A stretch of DNA of 6,166 bases from Bacteroidota bacterium (GTDB taxonomy: Bacteria > Bacteroidota > Bacteroidia > J057): assembly GCA_963169475.1 (NCBI GenBank), contig CAUJFT010000185.1, positions 1-6,166 on the forward strand. Reading direction: 5' to 3'. The notes beneath the pieces were generated by a model, which saw only the letters and a program-made list of their open reading frames with translations, searched no databases and was not told the origin of the DNA. Made by a program: the position numbers and the translations under genes. Shown piece by piece: positions 1-5,907 of the stretch (positions are counted from its first letter, which is position 1; every line of letters begins with the position of its first letter).

Positions 1-879
1 TACCTTCCCGACAGCAAACCTCAAGAAATCTTTGAAATAATAGAATCCTACCACATACTAATTATAAACAGCAAAATCTCCATTGACAAGAAAATCATCT
101 CAAAAGCCAAAAATCTCAAACACATACTACGTGCCGGCATCGGAACGGACCACTTCGACATGGCTGCACTCGCAGAAAGAGACATCAAAGTAAAGATTAC
201 ACCCGGTGCAAACGCAGATTCGGTAGCAGAGCATACCATAGGTATACTCCTCGCACTCCAACACAAACTCTATAATGCATGGAATCAAGTACAAAAATTA
301 GAATGGAAAAGAGAAGAAAACAGAGGCACAGAAATCAAAGGAAAAACCATCGGAATCATTGGATACGGACACACAGGAAGTGCCGTAGCGCACCGTCTAT
401 CTTCCTTTGGCTGCAAAATCATAGCTTACGATAAATATAAAACCCATTTCGGAGATACCTTTATACAAGAAACTACTTTGGCTCAAATACAAAAAGAAGC
501 CGATATTCTTAGTCTTCATATCCCGCTTTCGGAGGAAACCCGAAATATGATAAATACAGATTTCCTAAACCAATTCCAAAAGAACATCGTATTACTAAAT
601 CTTTCAAGAGGAGAAATCGTAAAAACAGAAGACCTCCTTCACGCACTAAAAACAGGAAAAGTGATCGCTACCGGATTAGATGTCTTGGAAAACGAAAAAT
701 TACACACGCTTACCCCCCTCCAAAAAGAAACCTACCAACAACTTTTTCAACACAAAAACATCATCGTAACGCCTCACATTGCAGGGTGGTCCCAAGAATC
801 AAAAATAAACATCGAAGCGCGAATATTTCTATTCCTTACAGAATTAATACCAGACAACCACAAAATTAACCCAAAGTAA
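1..879 (+). CDS. D-2-hydroxyacid dehydrogenase, phosphoglycerate dehydrogenase-like (5' truncated by window)
   Basis: The reading frame is open from base 1 and gives 292 visible residues. An internal ATG at 160 is not the true start, because conserved family sequence (RAGIGTDHFD, visible residues 44-53) lies before it. The NAD-binding Rossmann domain shows GYGHTG (121-126, the GxGxxG loop), with an acidic residue D144 at the end of the second strand, which favours NAD over NADP. The catalytic triad of the family is present: R203 in LSRGEIV, E232 in GLDVLENE and H259 in TPHIAGWS. The family oxidises or reduces D-2-hydroxyacids in the cytoplasm; SerA members convert 3-phosphoglycerate to 3-phosphohydroxypyruvate for serine synthesis. 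The protein ends about 30 residues after the catalytic His, so it has no ACT regulatory domain. Roughly 25-30 N-terminal residues should be missing, for a full length near 320. The family is certain; the substrate (phosphoglycerate, glycerate, lactate or other) is not. No terminator is visible after the stop. Confidence 0.93.
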   Translation, partial: YLPDSKPQEIFEIIESYHILIINSKISIDKKIISKAKNLKHILRAGIGTDHFDMAALAERDIKVKITPGANADSVAEHTIGILLALQHKLYNAWNQVQKLEWKREENRGTEIKGKTIGIIGYGHTGSAVAHRLSSFGCKIIAYDKYKTHFGDTFIQETTLAQIQKEADILSLHIPLSEETRNMINTDFLNQFQKNIVLLNLSRGEIVKTEDLLHALKTGKVIATGLDVLENEKLHTLTPLQKETYQQLFQHKNIIVTPHIAGWSQESKINIEARIFLFLTELIPDNHKINPK

Positions 880-901
880 ATACTCCTTCTGAAAAAGTTC
901 T

Positions 902-909
902 TACTTTTG
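902..909 (+). promoter_or_regulatory. Candidate Bacteroidota-type -7 promoter element for the lipoprotein gene
   Basis: TACTTTTG matches the TAnnTTTG -7 consensus known for the Bacteroidota primary sigma factor. It lies 44 bp before the lipoprotein ATG, giving an inferred leader of roughly 35-40 nt. I found no convincing TTG/TTTG -33 element about 19-21 bp upstream (the region around 870-886 reads as A/C-rich), so the call rests on the -7 motif and its position. The motif lies in a real intergenic gap, which supports it. Confidence 0.5.
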
Positions 910-920
910 TGCGCACAAAA
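905..920. promoter_or_regulatory. Perfect 16-bp palindrome overlapping the promoter (candidate operator)
   Basis: TTTTGTGCGCACAAAA is a perfect inverted repeat with no spacer (8 + 8 bp, centre between 912 and 913). It starts inside the candidate -7 element and covers the expected transcription start. Such placement is typical of a site bound by a dimeric repressor, but no regulator gene is nearby and the site occurs only once here. It could also form a small hairpin at the start of the mRNA. The symmetry is seen directly; the operator role is inferred. Confidence 0.4.
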
Positions 921-953
921 AAGGAAAATCATTGCGCCTAAAAAACAAATATC

Positions 954-2402
954 ATGAAAATTAAATTTATTATAAGTATCATAATAGTAGCACTCTCCAT
1001 AAGTGGATGCAAAAAAGGAGAGAATCATCCTAACCAAGCACCTGAAACCCGTATCTTCTTAGACACTATCAGCACACCCGACAGACTAACAAGCGTAGTT
1101 ACCCTATATTGGAGCGGAGAAGACAGAGATGGATTTATTAAAGAATATGAAATCTCATTTGATAAAAACACATGGATTTCGGTACAAACCCGCATGGACA
1201 CTACCCTCCGATTTGAAATTTCAGGCAGTACTACCGCCGATATCCAATTTTACGTAAGAGCAATAGACAACGAAAACACACCCGACCAGACACCGGCACA
1301 CCTACTCATACCCATCAAAAACACCGTTCCTCAAATCCACTTTGATGCAACCAAACCCATTCCCGACACAGTATTCTCCGTATTCTCCGCACTATGGACA
1401 GCCTCTGACCCTGACGGAGAAGACAACTTAGACTCCAGCTATCTCAAAATCAACAACGGCGAATGGTTAAGCCTACCCAAATCCGTAGATTTTGTTACCA
1501 TAGTACCCTCCCAACCCTCCATTTCCGGTATTCAAACTGCCAAAATATACAAAGGGACAAATGCCCTACTACATACCCACCTACTAGAAAAAATAAACAT
1601 AGGAGGCACAAATCGCCTATACATAAAGACCAAAGACAAAAGCGGCATGTTTAGCGACATGGACTCTACCGCACTCTTTTATATCAGCACCAAAACATCA
1701 GACCTTCTACTCATAGACGAACACGCAGGCACCAGTAACCCCAAACCCGAAGCCGTATATTTCACCTCCCTTGCCAACCTTAACATAGCATTTGACTACT
1801 TCGACCTTAACGCAAACCCACTCCCCTTCCCTAACCCCGCACTCGGGCTATACATGGAGCTATACGACAAAGTATTCTGGATAAGTGACGGAACAGAATA
1901 TCCACAATACGGCGAACAAATTTACATGGAAATTGCCGCTAACACCTTTCAAAACTACCTAAACAAAGGCGGAAAGCTACTAATAACGACCAAGTTTCCC
2001 AATAGATTCAATAGCCCCCCGTATGCAAATAGCTCTCCCGTGTTCTCTTTCTCTCCCATAGAAAGTTTCTCCACAGCACCCGGGCAAGCAAGAATCCCAA
2101 CAGACAGTACCGTATTCCCGGTAGGCACATTTAGTGGAGAGTATCCAACGCTCAAACCCTCAGTCTTCATGTCTCTAATTAGCCCATTTAATGCCAAAAA
2201 CGCCAACGATAATCTATTTCACGCCCAAATACAGCCCTCTGGAGGCTGGATAGGTCCCCGCTCCGTCTGCGGAACGACCCGATTTACAAATGGTAAAATC
2301 AATCAAGTATTCTTTTCACTAGAGCTTCATAAGCTAAACGGAAACCTCGCTGCATTTGAAACCGTCCTAAACCAAATCATCAAAGAAGAATTTAATTGGT
2401 AG
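954..2402 (+). CDS. Secreted lipoprotein with Ig/FN3-like modules and an amidotransferase-like C-terminal region
   Basis: The 482-residue product begins with a lipoprotein signal peptide. K2 and K4 precede a hydrophobic stretch (5-15) and the lipobox ISGC, with C19 as the lipidated cysteine, which supports the ATG at 954. The following KKGE gives no obvious inner-membrane retention signal. Residues about 30-125 form a first beta-sandwich-like module with YWSGEDRDGFIKEYEISFD (52-70). A second, around 130-245, has W148 and DPDGEDN (152-158). Both match the 'W..xDxDG' style of extracellular FN3/Ig-like modules. From residue 250 a different region begins: DLLLIDEHAG (250-259), YDKVFWISDG (304-313) and FQNYLNKGGKLLITT (332-346), ending in GKINQVFFSLELHKLNGN. 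This pattern resembles class I amidotransferase/ThuA-like Rossmann folds. The only other cysteine is C439, so a canonical nucleophile is lacking and the region is probably non-catalytic. Likely role: surface or periplasmic binding of an unknown ligand. The exact function is not recognisable. Confidence 0.85.
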   Translation: MKIKFIISIIIVALSISGCKKGENHPNQAPETRIFLDTISTPDRLTSVVTLYWSGEDRDGFIKEYEISFDKNTWISVQTRMDTTLRFEISGSTTADIQFYVRAIDNENTPDQTPAHLLIPIKNTVPQIHFDATKPIPDTVFSVFSALWTASDPDGEDNLDSSYLKINNGEWLSLPKSVDFVTIVPSQPSISGIQTAKIYKGTNALLHTHLLEKINIGGTNRLYIKTKDKSGMFSDMDSTALFYISTKTSDLLLIDEHAGTSNPKPEAVYFTSLANLNIAFDYFDLNANPLPFPNPALGLYMELYDKVFWISDGTEYPQYGEQIYMEIAANTFQNYLNKGGKLLITTKFPNRFNSPPYANSSPVFSFSPIESFSTAPGQARIPTDSTVFPVGTFSGEYPTLKPSVFMSLISPFNAKNANDNLFHAQIQPSGGWIGPRSVCGTTRFTNGKINQVFFSLELHKLNGNLAAFETVLNQIIKEEFNW

Positions 2403-2434
2403 TGCTACTTCCCAAAACATAAATAACCAATTAT

Positions 2435-2442
2435 TAGTTTTC
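2435..2442 (+). promoter_or_regulatory. Weak candidate -7 element before the PaaE-like gene
   Basis: TAGTTTTC matches TAnnTTTG at all but the last defined base. It sits 18 bp before the ATG in the 58-bp gap after the lipoprotein stop. The leader would be very short (about 10-14 nt). No -33 partner is visible. Alternatively, the reductase is transcribed by read-through from the lipoprotein gene. Confidence 0.22.
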
Positions 2443-2460
2443 CCGTCAAATAAAATTATA

Positions 2461-3525
2461 ATGAAGATCTATACTTTAAAACTTAAAGCAATAAAAGACG
2501 AAACGGCAGATGCTTACACTTTGGTATTTGACAAGCCAAATGAGCCGGAGTTTCAACACAAAGCCGGCCAATACCTTACACTCAAAGTAAACGTCAAAGG
2601 AGAAAACCTTAGAAGATCCTTCTCTTTGTCCTCCTCCCCTATTACCGACAAAGACCTTGAAGTTACCATCAAAAGAATACAAGGAGGGAAAGTATCCAAT
2701 CATTTAAGAGATACACTAAAAGCAGGTGATACCATAGAAGTACTTCCACCCTTAGGTAATTTTAGCCTTTCGGCAAATCCTAATAACAAATTTCATTATG
2801 TCCTTATCGGAGCAGGAAGCGGGATTACTCCGCTAATGTCTATGATAAAAACCATCTTGAAAGAAGAACCCATGAGCAAAATTACCCTTTGGTACGGAAA
2901 CACAAATCAGCGTTCCATCATCTTTCGAGATACCTTAAACACACTGCAAAATCAGTTCAATAACCGACTAAATATCATACATTTCCTCTCAAAACCCGAA
3001 GAAAATTGGTGCGGGCTGTGCGGTAGATTAGACAAAGAAACACTAACCACCCTCGTCCACACACTATTTATGAACGATGAGTACAAAAAACTTTACTATA
3101 TCTGCGGACCCGAAGAAATGATGAAAACCGCAATCTCCGTATTAGACGAACAAGGAGTATATAAAGACAATATATTCAGAGAATACTATTCCGCTCCCGC
3201 ACCCACAGACGAAGAAGCCGCCAAAATTCATACCCAAAAAGCCGCCGCAACAACCGGGCAGGCAATAGTCCTATTAGACGGAAAAACCTATAACGTCCAT
3301 CTCGAAGGCGACGAATACGTACTTGATGCACTAATCAACGCGGGAATAGACCCGCCCTATTCTTGTCAAGCAGGCGTTTGCACCACCTGCCGCGCCCTAC
3401 TCACCAAAGGAAAGATAGAAATGGATACTTCAGACGGACTAACAGACTATGAGATTAAACAGGGCTATATTCTTACCTGCCAATCTCGCTGCATAGAAAG
3501 CCCTCTCGAAATGGAATATAAATAA
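2461..3525 (+). CDS. paaE: PaaE-type flavin/[2Fe-2S] NAD(P)H oxidoreductase
   Basis: The 354-residue protein has the three-part architecture and near-exact length of PaaE, the reductase of the phenylacetyl-CoA epoxidase. The FAD domain carries RRSFSLSSSP (51-60, RxYSxxS type) and GGKVSNHL (75-82). The NAD(P) domain carries GAGSGITPLMSMI (117-129) and CGPEEMM (215-221). A linker of about 30 residues rich in Ala, Lys and Glu precedes a C-terminal plant-type ferredoxin domain with cluster ligands C302, C307, C310 and C340 (CX4CX2C then CX29C), all intact. Electrons should pass from NAD(P)H via FAD to the iron-sulfur cluster and on to a partner oxygenase or other acceptor in the cytoplasm. No paaABCD genes are in the window, so phenylacetate degradation is not shown; stand-alone homologues exist and the partner is unknown. 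An extra CxxC (C184, C187) occurs in the NAD domain. The start ATG is followed at once by the first beta strand. No Shine-Dalgarno sequence is present. Confidence 0.9.
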   Translation: MKIYTLKLKAIKDETADAYTLVFDKPNEPEFQHKAGQYLTLKVNVKGENLRRSFSLSSSPITDKDLEVTIKRIQGGKVSNHLRDTLKAGDTIEVLPPLGNFSLSANPNNKFHYVLIGAGSGITPLMSMIKTILKEEPMSKITLWYGNTNQRSIIFRDTLNTLQNQFNNRLNIIHFLSKPEENWCGLCGRLDKETLTTLVHTLFMNDEYKKLYYICGPEEMMKTAISVLDEQGVYKDNIFREYYSAPAPTDEEAAKIHTQKAAATTGQAIVLLDGKTYNVHLEGDEYVLDALINAGIDPPYSCQAGVCTTCRALLTKGKIEMDTSDGLTDYEIKQGYILTCQSRCIESPLEMEYK

Positions 3526-3546
3526 CCCCCGCTCTTTTGAGGCATC

Positions 3547-3641
3547 TTACCCAAGCGAAACTGTTAAGTTCATAGGCTTGACTGGCGTATTCAATTGGGT
3601 AAATTACAGTCTTTTACCCCTTACAGTTGCCTTATCGGGGT
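3547..3641. terminator. Hairpin-rich convergent spacer, possible bidirectional terminator
   Basis: The 106-bp gap between two converging stop codons contains four complementary segments. TTACCCAA (3547-3554) can pair with TTGGGTAA (3595-3602). GGGTAAA (3597-3603) can instead pair with TTTACCC (3613-3619) around a 9-nt loop. ACCCC (3616-3620) can pair with GGGGT (3637-3641), which lies at the end of the glycosyltransferase gene. The pairings exclude one another. TTACAGT is repeated at 3604-3610 and 3621-3627. No run of T follows any stem on either strand, so an intrinsic terminator is only suggested by position. Confidence 0.3.
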
Positions 3642-5230
3642 CTATACCTCCACAGATTCGCTATGGGAATAGGGCTTCCTTCAAGAGAACTTTCACATTG
3701 TTGATTAAGAGAACGAAAATAGGATTCAGGGCTAATAATTATAGTATTAGAGGAAAGTGTATCTTTTTGGAGTAAAGGAAGAATATCCCCATAAAACAAT
3801 TCACATCCACTGATTGCTATCAAAGGGTTAGGCTCATGAGTGCTATCTGCATATATCCAGCGTTCATTCGGATATTGTTTTTTCAGTACCCCAAGTTGGC
3901 GATATTCCCTAATTGCATCTTCATAGTAAAATTTATAAGTGCCTTGCAAAGGCGTTTCAGAAGTAACGGTTTTAAAAAAAATACCCGTTGTTAAAATTCC
4001 TCCAAAAAATAAAGCAGCATACAAGCCATAGCGAAACCATTGAGAGAATCTACCCTTTTCAGAAGCATATCTTGTCCAGAATATCAAAATAAAGGGGATA
4101 ATAGGTGCGTAATAACGGGTTTCCTGCACAAAACTATAATTGGATAGCGTACCCACTTGCTGTGCCGGAGTTGTAAGAGAAATATAGATATAGGGCAAAA
4201 CAGTAGCTCCTACAATAATGACTCCAAGCGTATCTACCCTATGATGAAGGCTTTTATCCTTAAATAATCCGCTATACACCCCCAAAACAAAAACACCCAT
4301 AACAAATAAACTTGCACCCATAGTAATTACTCTTACAATAATACTTAGGGATTGTGTAAAATCACCGCTACTATCTCCCTCCACGATTGTATAGAGGGGA
4401 TTTAGAAAAAATAAAAATTTCAAGACAAACTCATCTGTTTTAAGGAGATTTTTGGGATAAAAACCCTTGCCAAGGCTTGCAATCTGCAAAGCTCCTTCAA
4501 CCGGAGTATAGGAATATAACGACTGAAAAAAGAAATAAAGGCACACATACGTAACCGAAAACCCTACCGCCAAGGAAATATATTTTTTCCATTCCTTACT
4601 TTCTACAGCACTCCATAATAGAAAAAACACTATGCCTGCCGCAATAGGATAATAGGCATATCTGAAAAAAGAGGCTAATCCAATCAAAAGTCCCATGATT
4701 ATCCCGCCAGCCCCTCTTTTCAGCTTTTCACCTTCAACACAAACAAAAACACCTATTGCAGACATGAGGCAAGACAAAGAAAACTGACAAGTTGTACTTA
4801 AATAATGAATCGGAGCAAAAGAAATCGCCAAGATTGCCAACAAAAGGAATCGCTCCTTCGTCTTAGGAATTGTAAGAAAAATGAGCCATATCAAGCTACC
4901 CCAAAAAAAAGTTAAAACTACATAATCAAATACTACAGCCGTCAAATATAAATCGCCAAAAGGCTCATTCAATACCCGAAGAACCGCCGAATAGCCCATA
5001 GGCCACCCAAACTCAGTCCAGCAATTTTCCTTATTTAGCGAAATCGTATCTGTATGACACGTAACATACCCTTTCCCTTTTTCTATTTGCCAAGCAGAGT
5101 GCATTTGACGACAGCGGTCGGGTCTGTAATTACGGAAAGTTTCCTGCCTCCATACCGTAAACAATACCAAGACAGAAAATACAAGGATAAGCCACTTTTG
5201 AGAAAAAAAAATATATTTAGACGCTACCAT
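3632..5230 (-). CDS. GT-C-type multi-pass membrane glycosyltransferase-like protein
   Basis: The 532-residue protein has about 11 hydrophobic segments (roughly 13-27, 96-120, 127-144, 150-166, 174-188, 193-209, 217-235, 297-320, 333-352, 374-390, 401-420) and a soluble C-terminal tail of about 110 residues. The large first external loop has the GT-C pattern: an acidic residue (D38), then A46..I49..GKGY (52-55), then WPMGYSAVL (76-84), corresponding to the 'WPPGYxLLL' motif of lipid-linked-sugar transferases. ETRYYAPIIPFILIF (370-384) matches the 'RYxxPxxP' helix common in this superfamily. Such enzymes use polyprenyl-phosphate sugars as donors and act at the periplasmic face of the inner membrane. 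The usual paired acidic motif is not obvious, since only D38 stands out, so activity and acceptor are uncertain. The ATG lies within ATGGTAG and overlaps the TPR gene stop by 7 bp, so translation is probably coupled. The gene ends the operon. Confidence 0.72.
   Translation of the reverse strand: MVASKYIFFSQKWLILVFSVLVLFTVWRQETFRNYRPDRCRQMHSAWQIEKGKGYVTCHTDTISLNKENCWTEFGWPMGYSAVLRVLNEPFGDLYLTAVVFDYVVLTFFWGSLIWLIFLTIPKTKERFLLLAILAISFAPIHYLSTTCQFSLSCLMSAIGVFVCVEGEKLKRGAGGIIMGLLIGLASFFRYAYYPIAAGIVFFLLWSAVESKEWKKYISLAVGFSVTYVCLYFFFQSLYSYTPVEGALQIASLGKGFYPKNLLKTDEFVLKFLFFLNPLYTIVEGDSSGDFTQSLSIIVRVITMGASLFVMGVFVLGVYSGLFKDKSLHHRVDTLGVIIVGATVLPYIYISLTTPAQQVGTLSNYSFVQETRYYAPIIPFILIFWTRYASEKGRFSQWFRYGLYAALFFGGILTTGIFFKTVTSETPLQGTYKFYYEDAIREYRQLGVLKKQYPNERWIYADSTHEPNPLIAISGCELFYGDILPLLQKDTLSSNTIIISPESYFRSLNQQCESSLEGSPIPIANLWRYRPR
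5203..5211. repeat. Nine-base A/T homopolymer in the first codons of the membrane glycosyltransferase gene
   Basis: An A9 run on the + strand is a T9 run on the coding strand, covering codons 7-10 (ATT TTT TTT TCT; I-F-F-S). Loss or gain of one base would frameshift the protein near its start. The run is seen directly. Whether it is a slippage switch is unproven, as runs of this length also arise by chance in AT-rich DNA. Confidence 0.4.
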
Positions 5231-5907
5231 TGAGGAGTATTTTGGTTGACACCCTGATTTTCTTTAGGCACTTTTTTTAATTGTTGCAAAAACTTTACAT
5301 CTTCTTCTTTCAGGTTTTCAAGGAGTTCCATCGCTTTTTCTATAGGGATAGAATCATAATGATGGAGAGTAGGAAGTCCTTCCGCTGATTTAGGAGGTAA
5401 ATAATAATTAAACTTATCCCTATAATCCTTTGCCGACATCTCATCGTCCTCTTCTTCCTCTTCTTCTCTTTCAGGCGTTTCTTCCTTTTTTTCAGCCCCC
5501 AATTTTTTCAATATAAACTCTAAATTATATCTTGCTGCCTCATTTTCTGGATTCACTTCTAGTGCCTTTCTAAAATAATCAAGAGCCTCCATTTTCTTAT
5601 CCTCTTTCATCACCAAAAAACCAAGCGTATTGAAAGCAGCAGAACGAATGTCAGGGCTTTCTGCCTTGTCTAAATTATGCAGTAAAGAAAGCGCGAGTTG
5701 AGGAGAGTCCACCTTTAAATAGCATTGTGCTAGGTTAAACTGAATCTCCTCTGTCCTATCAGGATACTTAGTCATTAGCGACTTATAAGCCGCTGCCGCC
5801 TCCCCGTATTTTTTCTGATTAAACAACGATTGAGCCGTTTCAAACCCAGACGATACCGGTAGGAACGACAAAAGAAATATAAAAATTACGGTTAAGCCTT
5901 TCATCAT
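5224..5907 (-). CDS. batC: BatC-like periplasmic TPR protein
   Basis: The 227-residue protein has an N-terminal signal peptide (hydrophobic 5-16, probable cleavage near SSG, 19-21), so it is exported. Three TPR units follow at about 22-52, 54-83 and 88-121; the last, NTLGFLVMKEDKKMEALDYF (93-112) then RKALEVNPEN, is a classic TPR. ARYNLEFILKKL (125-136) is the capping helix seen in TPR proteins of Bat loci. An acidic stretch (142-156, mostly Glu) leads to a C-terminal helix IPIEKAMELLENLKEED (187-203), resembling the conserved tail of that family. Bat loci pair VWA and TPR proteins and were linked to aerotolerance in Bacteroides; the molecular role is unsettled. Two adjacent ATGs are possible starts: the first gives the ATGA overlap with the upstream stop, the second a TGATG junction. 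Both imply coupling. The family call is fairly firm; the exact name rests on the VWA neighbour. Confidence 0.75.
   Translation of the reverse strand: MMKGLTVIFIFLLSFLPVSSGFETAQSLFNQKKYGEAAAAYKSLMTKYPDRTEEIQFNLAQCYLKVDSPQLALSLLHNLDKAESPDIRSAAFNTLGFLVMKEDKKMEALDYFRKALEVNPENEAARYNLEFILKKLGAEKKEETPEREEEEEEDDEMSAKDYRDKFNYYLPPKSAEGLPTLHHYDSIPIEKAMELLENLKEEDVKFLQQLKKVPKENQGVNQNTPQW

Noticed and set aside
48..266. 72-codon open frame on the minus strand inside the dehydrogenase gene
   Set aside because: It lies fully antisense to a gene with an intact catalytic motif set. Its translation shows no recognisable family and looks like a shadow frame.
774..1037. 87-codon minus-strand open frame spanning the gap before the lipoprotein gene
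   Set aside because: It overlaps the ends of two well-supported + genes and covers the candidate promoter. The protein has no recognisable domain, so it is most likely chance.
1463..1654. 63-codon + frame within the lipoprotein gene
   Set aside because: An out-of-frame reading of a supported gene; basic, low-complexity and without family features.
1955..2206. 83-codon minus-strand frame within the lipoprotein gene
   Set aside because: Antisense shadow of a conserved domain region; no start context or family match.
2476..2703. 75-codon minus-strand frame within the reductase gene
   Set aside because: Antisense to the FAD-binding domain, whose motifs are intact.
3526..3631. Possible tRNA or insertion-sequence end in the spacer
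   Set aside because: No cloverleaf with an anticodon arm or T-loop consensus was found, and no terminal inverted repeats flanked by a target duplication. Only short hairpins are present.
3571..3700. Possible frameshift or truncation at the glycosyltransferase 3' end
   Set aside because: The reading frame closes normally at TAA and the C-terminal tail is continuous. Nothing beyond the stop resembles a continuation of the domain.
3578..3775. 65-codon + frame starting in the convergent spacer
   Set aside because: Most of it is antisense to the glycosyltransferase C-terminus and it has no recognisable domain. The part in the spacer could be a relic, but cannot be supported as a gene.
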